64,000 nucleotides of DNA, taken from contig JAFPZD010000155.1 in the NCBI GenBank assembly GCA_017417465.1, positions 1-64,000 of the forward strand, read 5' to 3'. The notes below the pieces were generated by a model that saw only the letters and a program-made list of their open reading frames with translations, made no database searches and was not told where the DNA came from. Both the position numbers and the translations under genes were made by a program. This document shows positions 36,226-44,968 of this stretch, piece by piece. Within the stretch, counting starts at the first letter, position 1; every line of letters starts with the position of its first letter. The stretch is from Prevotella sp. Its GTDB lineage: Bacteria > Bacteroidota > Bacteroidia > Bacteroidales > Bacteroidaceae.

Positions 36226-39189
36226 TTACTTCGCACTGAAGGTAGTGACGTCGTTGCTGCCTTTTTGCGTTGAGCCAATGTAGAGGCCGTGCCAGACGGT
36301 GGTGGCATCGGTGGGCTCTACGGTTGACTGCATCACCTTGTAAGAGGTGCTTTTCACCATACCCTTAGCCGTGAAGAGACCGAGCGAGCTATTGCAGGCA
36401 GCGGGGAAGCTGTAGGTGATAAGATTGGCCTGGCTATTGGCATCGCAGAGCGTGTAGTAGCGCCCGGCCTGATAGCTGATACTGTTGGTGACAAAGGCAT
36501 AGCCCTGAGTAGCTCCACTGATAGTGCTGCCCGTCGAGCTGCCGCCCCATCCGCCGCCTCCTCCACCTTGTGAGGCACCTGCGCTGATGGCATAGCCGTT
36601 ACCGGAAATCTGAATGTACGAGTTGTTGTCGCAATCGAGTCCCTCCTCAGGGGCGCCCTTCGTCGTATAGGCAAAGACGGCACCGTCGCCGATGGTGATG
36701 GCGCCCGTACGGCCATAGTTACTGTCAACGGCATCGTTTCCGAACGAATAGCACACGGTGGCACCGCCATCGAATGTGATTTTGCCGGCTGAGTTGATAC
36801 AGTCATCGTAGCACTTGAAGTAGTGCAGACCGCCCTTAATGTCGATGCCGGTCTTCGACTCGAGACCTTCGGCACCGTTGCTGGCAGTGCTTACCTCAGT
36901 GGTGCCGCCACGCATGGTGATGGTACCCATCACCTTGATGCCCTTTGCAGTGCCCGAGAGGCTACCGCCCATGCCGCCGCCCCATCCACCTGAGCTGCTG
37001 CTGCCGGCCGCCGTGCCCGTTGTGCTGACGGTGAGTGCGGGGCCATCGCCATCGGCATTGCCCTGCACATAGGTGCCATTCACCTTCATGCCCTTGCCGC
37101 CATTGCCAGTCATGGTGATGACGATGGTTCCGCCCAGCAGACTTGCATTGCTGTCGGCTTTGATGCCCTTGGCAGTGTAGTAGTCGCTACTGGCGGCCGC
37201 CTGCGGAGCGCCACTGTTATCGATAGTGATGCTGCCGCCGTTAGTCGTGATGTTGGTGACAGAGATGCCCTTGCCGGCGGTGCCGCTGGCAGTGATGTGG
37301 AGGGAGCCGCCATTCTGCACGAAGTCCACGGCCTTGACAGCCGAGCTGTAGGAGGCGTCGTTGTTCACAACCATCATCGCACCACTGGGCGTAAGGGTAA
37401 TGTCACCGCCGTTGACGGTGAGTGTAGCCTTCGACTTGAGGCTCTTGCTCATGGCGCCACTGTTGCGCACGCTCACGGTGCCACCGCCGATGGTGAGGTT
37501 GCCGTCGGCCTTGATACCCATGGCGTTATAGCTGGTGCCGCTATCCTCGCTGGTATCATTAGAGCCGCTATAGGTAGCCGTGACATTGGTCAGCTTGTAG
37601 GTGCGGGTGGTGCCGCTGGTGGTGTAGCTGTTAGTGATGGTGTAGTAATAGTCGCTGCCACTGGTGGGACCGCTGAACGTCTCAGAGACGATGCTGTAGG
37701 TGCGGTTGCCCTGTCCGCGGCTGGTGTAGTCGGCCGACTTGAAGTAGTAGGTGCCGCTGTCAGAGGCACCGAAGTCGTAGCGATAGAAGGTGGTACTGGT
37801 GCTGCCCACGGTCTTCGTGACCGTGGTGGTGAGCTGGGCCACCTGCGTGCCGTCGCTCTTGTAGAGATAAAGAGTTGTCCAGGCATTGCTGCCACCACCG
37901 CCCATGCCGCCACCACCACCGCCGGCAGCGGGCAGACTGACATAAACGACGTAGGATGTCTGTGGCGTGTCGTCGCCTTCTTCACCCGTAGCGGCATCGG
38001 TGATGGTGGCTGTGCCACCCTTGCCGTCGGCAGTAATGTCAATAACAGTAGTGGCGCTGCTCTCGTCGATGGTGACGGCACCGTCGGCACTGATTCCCTT
38101 GCCACCATCGGCAGTGTTGTTGATGGTGATGGAGCCACCCTTGATGCTGATGTTGCCAGTTGCCTTGATGCTGGTGGGATAGCCAAGGTCACCGGCAGTA
38201 GTAATACCACCTGTTTGCGTAATGTTCACGCTGCCATCACTCATTCTGATATCGCCAGCAGCCTTTATACCCTTGGCACCGTCGGCAGTGACGGTAAGGT
38301 TCAGGGTACCACCAAGGATGTAGATGTTGCCGCTGTCCTCATCCTCATGGTCGGTGAGCTCACCTGTCGACGTGGTGCCGTCGATGTCGCACTGCAGGCC
38401 GTCGTCGCCCACGTGGTCAATCGTCAGCGTACCACTCTCCATCAGGAAATACTCATCGCAGGAGATGCCGTCGCTGACAGCCTCCTTCACATTGATGGTG
38501 GCATTCTTCAGCTCCATGTACTCGGCACTCTTAATAGCGTGGGCCACCTTGCCATAGACGTTCAGCACGCCACGGCCTTTCAGCTCGAGGTGCCCCTTGC
38601 AGTAGATGGCAGCCTTCTGACTGCCAGTGGCCGCATCAGTGAGGGTATTCTCGGTGTCGCGCTTGATGCTGAGGTCGATGCGTTTGCCGTCCATGATGCA
38701 GATGGCTGCACCACTGAAGAGGGGCGTCGCGTTGGTCAGCGTCAGGCCTTGCAGCTCGACGGTGGCCTTGTAGGAGCCAGTCATATAGAACTCGCCATCG
38801 CTGCTGCTGCCACTGAGGGCATAGGTAATCTCGCCAACGTTGTCGTCGACATTGTCTGACTGCAAGATACTGACGTGGCCGCCCCTGCAGATGACGGTGA
38901 CATACGGGGCGACATGGGCGGGCACGAACACCTTCGAGGTAAAGTCGTCGTAGTCGACGTGGATGGTATTGTCGTCGACAGCGGTCGTGTCGATATACAT
39001 GCGGGTGATGTCGCTGAGCGTATACACCTTATTTATAATAGTAATGGTCTTGCCGTCCTGATAAATCATCTCTCCGGCCTGGGCGGCAGGAATCTGGTAG
39101 GTCACCTGCCCCATCTCGACGTTGAGGGTCTGTGCCGTCATGGCCATGGCGACGAGGGCGGTGGCGGCTGTTGCTATGAAACGTTTCAT
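36226..39189 (-). CDS. Exported beta-helix carbohydrate-binding protein (Cthe_2159/DUF4353-like)
   Basis: A 987-residue exported protein. A signal peptide of about 20 residues is followed by a short domain (about 22-100), then a long region of right-handed beta-helix turns with repeated GGTLNLTVTADGAKGIKA, GNISIKGGSITIN and MKVNGTYVQG-type segments and many DG and NG calcium-loop-like turns. This matches the carbohydrate-binding family typified by Cthe_2159, which binds acidic and cellulosic polysaccharides. Several Gly/Ser-rich loops (GGGGGMGGGGSNAW) interrupt the helix. Six bases downstream of the dockerin-like gene, so cotranscribed with it. Ligand inferred from family. Confidence 0.87.
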   Translation of the reverse strand: MKRFIATAATALVAMAMTAQTLNVEMGQVTYQIPAAQAGEMIYQDGKTITIINKVYTLSDITRMYIDTTAVDDNTIHVDYDDFTSKVFVPAHVAPYVTVICRGGHVSILQSDNVDDNVGEITYALSGSSSDGEFYMTGSYKATVELQGLTLTNATPLFSGAAICIMDGKRIDLSIKRDTENTLTDAATGSQKAAIYCKGHLELKGRGVLNVYGKVAHAIKSAEYMELKNATINVKEAVSDGISCDEYFLMESGTLTIDHVGDDGLQCDIDGTTSTGELTDHEDEDSGNIYILGGTLNLTVTADGAKGIKAAGDIRMSDGSVNITQTGGITTAGDLGYPTSIKATGNISIKGGSITINNTADGGKGISADGAVTIDESSATTVIDITADGKGGTATITDAATGEEGDDTPQTSYVVYVSLPAAGGGGGGMGGGGSNAWTTLYLYKSDGTQVAQLTTTVTKTVGSTSTTFYRYDFGASDSGTYYFKSADYTSRGQGNRTYSIVSETFSGPTSGSDYYYTITNSYTTSGTTRTYKLTNVTATYSGSNDTSEDSGTSYNAMGIKADGNLTIGGGTVSVRNSGAMSKSLKSKATLTVNGGDITLTPSGAMMVVNNDASYSSAVKAVDFVQNGGSLHITASGTAGKGISVTNITTNGGSITIDNSGAPQAAASSDYYTAKGIKADSNASLLGGTIVITMTGNGGKGMKVNGTYVQGNADGDGPALTVSTTGTAAGSSSSGGWGGGMGGSLSGTAKGIKVMGTITMRGGTTEVSTASNGAEGLESKTGIDIKGGLHYFKCYDDCINSAGKITFDGGATVCYSFGNDAVDSNYGRTGAITIGDGAVFAYTTKGAPEEGLDCDNNSYIQISGNGYAISAGASQGGGGGGWGGSSTGSTISGATQGYAFVTNSISYQAGRYYTLCDANSQANLITYSFPAACNSSLGLFTAKGMVKSTSYKVMQSTVEPTDATTVWHGLYIGSTQKGSNDVTTFSAK

Positions 39190-39195
39190 CGGCGG

Positions 39196-39633
39196 TTATT
39201 CTGTTGATTGGTTAAGAACGATGTGAACAATGCCGATATAGTCGGCAACGGTGATTCTGCCATCGCCGTTGACGTCGGCGTTTGTGACGTTCCACTGCAC
39301 GGGCGTGTTGCCCGTGATGTGGTGCGAGACGGCCACGTAGTCAGCCACGTTGACCACACCGTCGTCGTTAGCGTCGCCCAGGAGCACAGCAGGCTGTGGA
39401 GTGGCTGTCTCGGAGAAGAACATGGAGGCGAGCGAGGCCAGCGTGAACGTGCGGTCGCCGTCGGCACAGGTAGCATGGAGGAGGCCATCGCTGAAGGTCA
39501 GCTCCAGCCCTACGACGCTGAGCGGCGTCAGTGTGCCTTCGTTCTGTTTCATCACCAGGTAGTTGTAGGTGACGTTGTCAGCGCTGGCAGCGAGGGCTGC
39601 TATGGCCAACAGCATTGTAAGTAGTTTCTTCAT
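39196..39633 (-). CDS. Small exported protein with dockerin-like module
   Basis: A 145-residue protein with a signal peptide (cut near LAASA), a short beta-rich domain (about 20-85), then two EF-hand-like calcium loops, GDANDDGVVNVADYVAV and ADVNGDGRITVADYIGI, a type I dockerin-like pair. ATG 39633 is chosen because a TAACTTTG promoter lies just upstream and the longer frame crosses it. It precedes the beta-helix binding protein by six bases. No cohesin is visible in the window. Confidence 0.85.
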   Translation of the reverse strand: MKKLLTMLLAIAALAASADNVTYNYLVMKQNEGTLTPLSVVGLELTFSDGLLHATCADGDRTFTLASLASMFFSETATPQPAVLLGDANDDGVVNVADYVAVSHHITGNTPVQWNVTNADVNGDGRITVADYIGIVHIVLNQSTE

Positions 39634-39669
39634 CTGCGTAGAAGGATGTTTTGAGTTTGTTTTATGTTG

Positions 39670-39677
39670 CAAAGTTA
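39670..39677 (-). promoter_or_regulatory. Bacteroidota -7 promoter element (TAACTTTG)
   Basis: The complement reads TAACTTTG, 36 bases before ATG 39633. It drives the dockerin-like and beta-helix gene pair. Confidence 0.65.
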
Positions 39678-39728
39678 TGATTATTCTTACTAAAAGACAA
39701 CTATTATTCAACGAACGACCGTTTTCGT

Positions 39729-40400
39729 TCAGCGAAACAGGTGGCACGTGCCACCGTCGCTATGGGCATAGCTCCGGCAGAGCGCCTGAATGAAAGTAGC
39801 ATTCGCCATGACGCGCTCCTCATTGCCGTCGTAGCCGTTGATGAGCACGACGAGGTGGCGCGTGGCGAGTGTGATCTTCGTGCGTTCGCTATCACTGGTC
39901 GGCGTGCCTACACCACCCAGGCGGTCACGGTAGACGGGCAGCCCCGCAATGTTCAGCTGGCCACGCCCGATGCCCTCATAAGGCTCGCCCTCACGACCCA
40001 CGCCGAGGGTTAGCGTCGTACCCTCGAAGCGGTCAGCATCGAAGCCGCCAATGCTGTAGCCATAGGCTATCGAGGCGACGTTGATAAGGTCTACCAGCGT
40101 GTCAATCTGGTAGAGGTCCTTGCCCTGAAGCAGGCGGCGGATAAGCTGCTCGGAGGCAGGACGATAGCGTGAAGGATCCTTGCCACAAGCCTTATACACA
40201 CGCCGAGTCGCAGCGATGCTGGGCAGGTCTTTCAGCGTCTCGGTGGTAAGTTCGCGCCGACACTGCTCGGCCTGCCGTTGTATCTCGTCCCACAGCGGCT
40301 CACAGTAGGCGCTGTTCTCTACCTGCGCCTCAAGGCACGCCCCTACGAAGTTGGGGCACACGCTTCTTATTTCTTCACTAACGATAATTTCCATTTTCAA
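39729..40400 (-). CDS. B3/4 tRNA-editing-domain protein
   Basis: A 223-residue cytosolic protein resembling the B3/B4 domain of phenylalanyl-tRNA synthetase beta: RRVYKACGKDPSRYRPASEQLIRR, then DTLVDLINVASIAYGYSIGG, and RLGGVGTPTSDSERT. Stand-alone members may edit mischarged tRNA or bind amino acids; function is unsettled. Two starts two codons apart (40400 and 40394) are equally good. Its stop is near the promoter of the downstream dockerin-like gene. Confidence 0.87.
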   Translation of the reverse strand: MKMEIIVSEEIRSVCPNFVGACLEAQVENSAYCEPLWDEIQRQAEQCRRELTTETLKDLPSIAATRRVYKACGKDPSRYRPASEQLIRRLLQGKDLYQIDTLVDLINVASIAYGYSIGGFDADRFEGTTLTLGVGREGEPYEGIGRGQLNIAGLPVYRDRLGGVGTPTSDSERTKITLATRHLVVLINGYDGNEERVMANATFIQALCRSYAHSDGGTCHLFR

Positions 40401-40452
40401 AGTGGCACAAACTATTCACTATTAACTCTTCATTCTTTACCCTTCAACCGTT

Positions 40453-40620
40453 TTAAACCGTGTTGAACCGATGCTCACTCTTCAACCGTGTTGAACCGAT
40501 GCTCACTCTTCAACCGTGTTGAACCGATGCTCACTCTTCAACCGTGTTGGACCGATGCTCACTCTTCAACCGTGTTAAACCGATGCTCACTCTTCAACCG
40601 TGTTAAACCGATGCTCACTT
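40453..40620. repeat. Tandem array, 28-bp palindromic unit, about 6 copies
   Basis: Complete units start at 40481, 40509, 40537, 40565 and 40593, preceded by a partial one. Each has TTCAACCGTGTTGAA (an inverted repeat) followed by CCGATGCTCACTC, with small changes (GTTGGA, GTTAAA) in later units. The last unit contains the stop codon of the amylase gene. No spacers, so not CRISPR. Confidence 0.85.
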
Positions 40621-42864
40621 CCCCGCCATAATGTTCGTGATGGCCACGATGTCACCGATGCCCACCTGGCCGTCGCCGTTGACATCACCATCAGAGGCAC
40701 TGCCACCCATGCGAATGACATTGTCGCCCTCCACGACAGCATCGCCCCAAACGAGCAGTGCAGTCGCCGTTTCGGAGTCCGTGTAACCATCGGCAGTGGC
40801 ATACACTGACATAAGGTACTGCGGAGCAACAGTGACGGAGCTGCCACGCCCACTACTCACGGTCATGCTTCTGAGCGTCCACACACACTCCGCACCCTCG
40901 GTGGCACATTGCAACAGCAGCTTGCCGCCAACATAGGTGATGGTCGGCGTAGCACACTTTTCTGGTGTAGGCACACCGACAGGCACCACGCCCTTCTGGC
41001 CATCCATGGTGTAGTAGCCACCATTCACAAACGACAGGTTGTCAGTCTGCGGCGAGCCATTGTTGCTGAAGATGATGTTGGTAGGACTTGTAGTTAGCGT
41101 CCCCGTGTAGGTCCACTTCCAGACGGCACGACCATTGTCGGCATTGCCCAACCTCATGCAGGCCTGGCCTGGCCATTTGCCGCCCGTGTAGTTCTGCGTG
41201 TCCCATGCCCAGCACATCACGGTCTTGTCCCATGAAGTGGGGGCTTCAAAGAAAGCGCACGTCTCGTCTTCGCCAACCTCGCAGAAGCTGGGAATCGTGA
41301 TGACGATTTCCTCCTCGCGCTCAATGACAGTATAGGTACGGCTGACCACGCCACTCACCTCGCCTCTAACGAGCAGGCCCACCGTCAATGTCGTGGTGCC
41401 GAAGGGAAGCATGAGCGACGTGCCACTATCGACTGCTGGACTGTCAACTGTTGGCGTCGTGCCATCAGTGGTGTAGACTATCTGGGCATCGGCAGCAGTA
41501 GTGACAGCCGTCAGGGTGGCATGCTGCCGACCCTCGTAGGTTCCTGAAGGTAGGTCGACATAAACCATGTCCATGGTAACTGGGAAGTAGTAGGCGTAAT
41601 GATAGCCCGACAACACTTTCACCCACTGCTGCAGAGGATTCGCAGCCTCGTAGGCAGCCACGTCGCCGACAACCACCAACAGGCGGTCCGCTGACGCAGT
41701 CTTAATCTTCGTAGCAAAGTGTTTCTTCGCACTACCGACAACCTCATAGCTGCTCTCGCTGTTCACACCAGCAGCCTTGCGGGCAGCCACCATCGCCTTG
41801 ATTTCAGCAGGATAGGCTTGCCAGTGCTTCATAAACACACAGGGCGTGCCCGGCATGGCCAGCATGAAGGCGTTGGCAGCCAGTGTGTCTTTCTTCAAGG
41901 GGTCTTGCTCAGCATTTGGGCGACGCTCCGTGTCGTGGTTCTCAACGAAGGTCACGGCATAGCGGCGATACTGGCCCTGCTCGAAGTTAGCGCTCACCAA
42001 TGGCCAGTTGCCGTCGTTCTGCAAATCCAGATAGCGGTAGTCACCGTTGTTCATGGCATTGCGAACGGTGTAGCGGAACTGGAAGTCGAAGGCAGCACTC
42101 TCGATGATGCCGTCCATGCTGGTGCCCTCAATCCAGTTCTTGATGGTGTTCGAGCTGTCCCAGCACTCGCCGACAGAGAACTCTGGCTGCGCGGCACTGT
42201 TGTACTGGCCGATAAACTGCGCCCCATAGCCCTTCACCATGTCGTAGCGGAAGCCAGCATAGCCCAGGTCGGTCTTCAGGAAGTCGAGATAGGCCTTTAC
42301 TATCGTCTGCACGTTCTCGCTCTTGTGATCCAGGTCGCGCATGCCGTCCCAACCCTCGCCCGTGTCGTTGTTGCTGCTCAGTTTATACCCGTTTTTCTTA
42401 GCCCAGTCCTTAGCTTCATCGTCGGCACAGATGTCGGTCGACTTCATCTCGTAGGTCACGCCTTTATACGTCTCCTTGGGGAAGTCCACCCAGTTAGACA
42501 CATTGCGGCGGTGGTTGATCACCACGTCGGCAAGGGTCTTGATGCCCTTGGCCTTGTACGTGCTGATGAGCGACCGCAGCTGTGCCTCAGTACCAAACGA
42601 GCTGTTGTAGTTCGATAACCAGTACAGGTCGTCGTACCCCATCGACTTACCGCCGCAGTTACCACTCTGTGGCAGCCACACCAGGTCAAAGGTACCACTC
42701 ACCTGGTCGGCTTGTTGCTCCAGCGCCGTCCACTGCGCATCATCGTAGCCATCCCAATAGAATGCCTGCAACATGACGCCGTCGTACTCCGACGGCCAGC
42801 CCTGTGCACGTCCGGCGGTGACGAACAGATGGGCACAGATAATGATCAATAGTAATCGTCTCAT
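40615..42864 (-). CDS. Secreted alpha-amylase (GH13) with starch-binding and dockerin-like modules
   Basis: A 749-residue enzyme. ATG 42864 starts a signal peptide (MRRLLLIIICAHLFVTAGRA) and follows a TACTTTTG promoter; the longer frame crosses it. GH13 motifs are DVVINH, GFRYDMV with nucleophile Asp208, GECWD with acid/base Glu233, and FVENHDTE with Asp311. After the barrel come a chitobiase-like repeat (YTTDGTTPT), a CBM26-type module (about 525-610), and a dockerin-like end, DVNGDGQVGIGDIVAITNIM. It cleaves alpha-1,4 links in starch outside the cytoplasm. The stop codon lies in the 28-bp repeat array, and the 5' end is duplicated at 43845-44012. Confidence 0.93.
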   Translation of the reverse strand: MRRLLLIIICAHLFVTAGRAQGWPSEYDGVMLQAFYWDGYDDAQWTALEQQADQVSGTFDLVWLPQSGNCGGKSMGYDDLYWLSNYNSSFGTEAQLRSLISTYKAKGIKTLADVVINHRRNVSNWVDFPKETYKGVTYEMKSTDICADDEAKDWAKKNGYKLSSNNDTGEGWDGMRDLDHKSENVQTIVKAYLDFLKTDLGYAGFRYDMVKGYGAQFIGQYNSAAQPEFSVGECWDSSNTIKNWIEGTSMDGIIESAAFDFQFRYTVRNAMNNGDYRYLDLQNDGNWPLVSANFEQGQYRRYAVTFVENHDTERRPNAEQDPLKKDTLAANAFMLAMPGTPCVFMKHWQAYPAEIKAMVAARKAAGVNSESSYEVVGSAKKHFATKIKTASADRLLVVVGDVAAYEAANPLQQWVKVLSGYHYAYYFPVTMDMVYVDLPSGTYEGRQHATLTAVTTAADAQIVYTTDGTTPTVDSPAVDSGTSLMLPFGTTTLTVGLLVRGEVSGVVSRTYTVIEREEEIVITIPSFCEVGEDETCAFFEAPTSWDKTVMCWAWDTQNYTGGKWPGQACMRLGNADNGRAVWKWTYTGTLTTSPTNIIFSNNGSPQTDNLSFVNGGYYTMDGQKGVVPVGVPTPEKCATPTITYVGGKLLLQCATEGAECVWTLRSMTVSSGRGSSVTVAPQYLMSVYATADGYTDSETATALLVWGDAVVEGDNVIRMGGSASDGDVNGDGQVGIGDIVAITNIMAGK

Positions 42865-42890
42865 GGGTCCGCGAGTTAGAAATTCATCGG

Positions 42891-42898
42891 CAAAAGTA
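42891..42898 (-). promoter_or_regulatory. Bacteroidota -7 promoter element (TACTTTTG), amylase
   Basis: The complement reads TACTTTTG, 26 bases before ATG 42864. It is duplicated with the 5' end of the gene at 43845-44012. Confidence 0.65.
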
Positions 42899-43226
42899 CG
42901 AAAAAAGTATGAGCCCACAAAACTTTTCGCCCGAAAAGTTTCTCTCTGAAGACGTTAATTCTTTTTAACCCAGATTATTTATTAGCTCACATTAGCTATT
43001 GTTACAACCATTCACATTTCCCTGCAACTGTTTCATTGCGAGCCTGTTATGGTGAAGGGTTTCTTTTACCGAGACTCAGCATCACATCCTTCTCCTCGCG
43101 ATGAGAAAGTAGTCGTCAAGCAGAGAACGTATGTCCATATCATTGATGTTGTCTCTATCATTGATGTTGCACTCACCATCACTGTAACGTCACTTACCAT
43201 CACGCTAACGTCAATTTTTGTCGCTC

Positions 43227-43322
43227 GAAAGACTACCAACATCTTCCGAGGAAGCTACCAGTTTCTTCCGAGGAAGCTACCAGTTTCTTCCGAGGAAACT
43301 ACCAGTTTCTTCCGAGGAAACT
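43227..43322. repeat. Tandem array, 22-bp unit, about 4 copies
   Basis: Units CTTCCGAGGAAGCTACCAG plus three bases start at 43243, 43265, 43287 and 43309, with a decayed copy before them. CTTCCGAGGAAG is itself an inverted repeat. Related to the array at 29137-29218 in opposite orientation. Confidence 0.85.
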
Positions 43323-43331
43323 GAATTGAAT

Positions 43332-43462
43332 GTCGTAAGTATGCCGTTTCCATGTCGTAAGTATGCCGTTTCCATGTCGTAAGTATGCCGTTTCCATGTC
43401 TTAAGTATGCCGTTTCCATGTCGTAAGTATGGCGTTTCATGTCGTAAGTATGCCGTTTCCAT
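43332..43462. repeat. Tandem array, 22-bp unit, 6 copies
   Basis: Units GTCGTAAGTATGCCGTTTCC plus two bases start at 43332, 43354, 43376, 43398, 43420 and 43441; the fifth is one base short. It begins ten bases after the previous array but has a different sequence. Confidence 0.88.
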
Positions 43463-43510
43463 GTCGAAACCCTATGACTTACGTTTCAAAAAGCAGGCGT
43501 TTACGTCCTG

Positions 43511-43584
43511 AATTCCCGAGAATAAGAGCGTAATTCCCGAGAATAAGAGCGTAAATCCCGAGAATAAGAACGTAAAACCCGAGA
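43511..43584. repeat. Tandem array, 21-bp unit, 3.5 copies
   Basis: Units AATTCCCGAGAATAAGAGC plus two bases start at 43511, 43532, 43553 and 43574 (partial). It is the third array within 360 bp of the same spacer. Confidence 0.85.
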
Positions 43585-43737
43585 TTCACTAGCCCAAAAA
43601 TCACCTACTTACCCAAAGACAAGGCACGCTAAAAACCATTCACCATAACCATCTAACACACAGCAATATATACCAAGAGTGAAAGGTTGACTTATTTCTT
43701 CCGAAACACTTTATACAATAGTAAAAACGAAAAAAAT

Positions 43738-43838
43738 TGTCTTTTACCTTTGTTCTACATCAAACCACAACCTGGCTTTGTTTTTCCGCGAACTTATCAC
43801 ATTGTCTTTCACCTTTGTTCTACATCAAACCACAACAT
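43738..43838. repeat. Direct repeat pair containing a TACCTTTG motif
   Basis: TTGTCTTTTACCTTTGTTC with ACATCAAACCACAAC at 43738-43771 is repeated almost exactly at 43802-43837. The first copy carries TACCTTTG at 43745-43752, a promoter-like match on the plus strand with no gene behind it. The pair directly abuts the amylase 5' duplicate. Confidence 0.7.
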
Positions 43839-43844
43839 AGATTC

Positions 43845-44012
43845 GCCTACAACATGACACCGTCGTACTCCGAAGGCCAGCCCTGTGCACGTCCGGCGGT
43901 GACGAGCAGATGGGCACAGATAATGATCAATAGTAATCGTCTCATGGGTCCGCGAGTTTAGAAATTCATCGGCAAAAGTACGAAAAAAGTATGAGCCCAC
44001 AAAACTTTTTGC
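43845..44012 (-). pseudogene. Duplicated 5' end of the amylase gene
   Basis: These 168 bp copy 42764-42930 with about six differences, including one inserted base. The copy includes the TACTTTTG promoter, the ATG and the whole signal peptide, but after 32 codons a C-to-T change makes CAG into TAG and the similarity ends a few bases later. It could still be transcribed and would give only a short secretion peptide. The remaining amylase sequence is not present here. From 42931 to 43844 there is otherwise only repeat DNA and no gene. Confidence 0.85.
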
Positions 44013-44117
44013 AAAAAAATCGACCAGAACGGACAATTCTCATTAATCTCAATTTGTCTTCAATTATATCGATTCGTATCATGAACTTTGCACGAACTTT
44101 AATGTACAAACCATAAG

Positions 44118-44909
44118 TTATTCAGATATAACCCACTTGCCATCATTATCCTTGCCTTCATGCTTCAGAACACCTTTCTTCTGCATTGCAGAAAGGTCGC
44201 GCTCGATGGTGCGCTGGCTCACCGACAAAGTCTCCGACATTTGTTTGCCGGTGATTGTCGGAGATGCTTTTATGAGATTGAGTATTTTCTGCTGACGCTC
44301 AGTGAGTTTCGTCTCCGACATGTCTCCAACATTTTGTGTGACGGAGGTGGCATAAATGATGGTCTGAAATTGGGTGGGAGTGGATTTGAACACAGGTTTC
44401 AGTTCATCCTTGTATCCATCCAATGCTTTGGTCTCATTGCAAATGCGAGTGAGTCCACTGCCTCGTTTCTCCATGTAGTCAAGCTGAGCCATCACATTCG
44501 CAAGAATAGGATTGCGTCTTTCAGAAGAAACGTCAGCGATGTCTAAGTCTTGAATCAGCATACCATTGTACATTCCTCCAGGTGATGTAACGGCGAGTCG
44601 GTCATCGTAAATGTCAAGATGAACTTCACTACCCATTACGGTGTAGTCACGATGGATGAAATGGTTTACCATAGCCTCCAGAACAGCACGTTCCGCATAC
44701 TCAGGTTTGTTCTTTCGTCCATCAGGTAGTTTCTCCCAGCCTCTCTTGGTGTTGGATTTCACAAAATTCATGGCTTCACGGAGCAGCATGAGGACATTGC
44801 CTGTAAACTCTGCATCGTTGATGGCGTCGCCCTTTTCCGTTCCATCCCATCGGGTACAATAAAGACGAGATTGCCATAAAGGACAGTCGTCAGCAGCAAA
44901 AAAGTGAAA
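44118..44909 (-). pseudogene. N-terminally truncated AlbA_2/RecG-like ATP-binding protein
   Basis: The in-frame sequence from 44909 begins without a start codon, after a stop at 44910-44912, and reads on through CPLWQSRLYCTRWDGTEKGD into the annotatable part: EAMVNHFIHRDYTVMGSEVH and DYMEKRGSGLTRI, the HATPase_c_4-type region, then a C-terminal winged helix (MSETLSVSQRTIERDLSAMQKKG). Intact relatives start with an AlbA_2 domain of about 150 residues, missing here. ATG 44789 could still give a 223-residue protein with the wHTH. Relatives are DNA-binding regulators, often near defence genes. Read as a decayed gene. Confidence 0.75.
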
Positions 44910-44968
44910 TTAATTGAAAAAAACTGCGTTTTTGCGTAGCGTTTTCACACTTTCATCGTAATATTAGT

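Noticed and set aside
37297-38859. 520-codon frame opposite the beta-helix protein
   Set aside because: Mirror of the repetitive beta-helix coding sequence.
40453-40620. 28-bp palindromic units resembling CRISPR repeats
   Set aside because: Tandem without spacers, running into the end of a coding gene.
43049-43324. 91-codon frame in the repeat field
   Set aside because: Second half is translated 22-bp repeat; no signal, domain or promoter.
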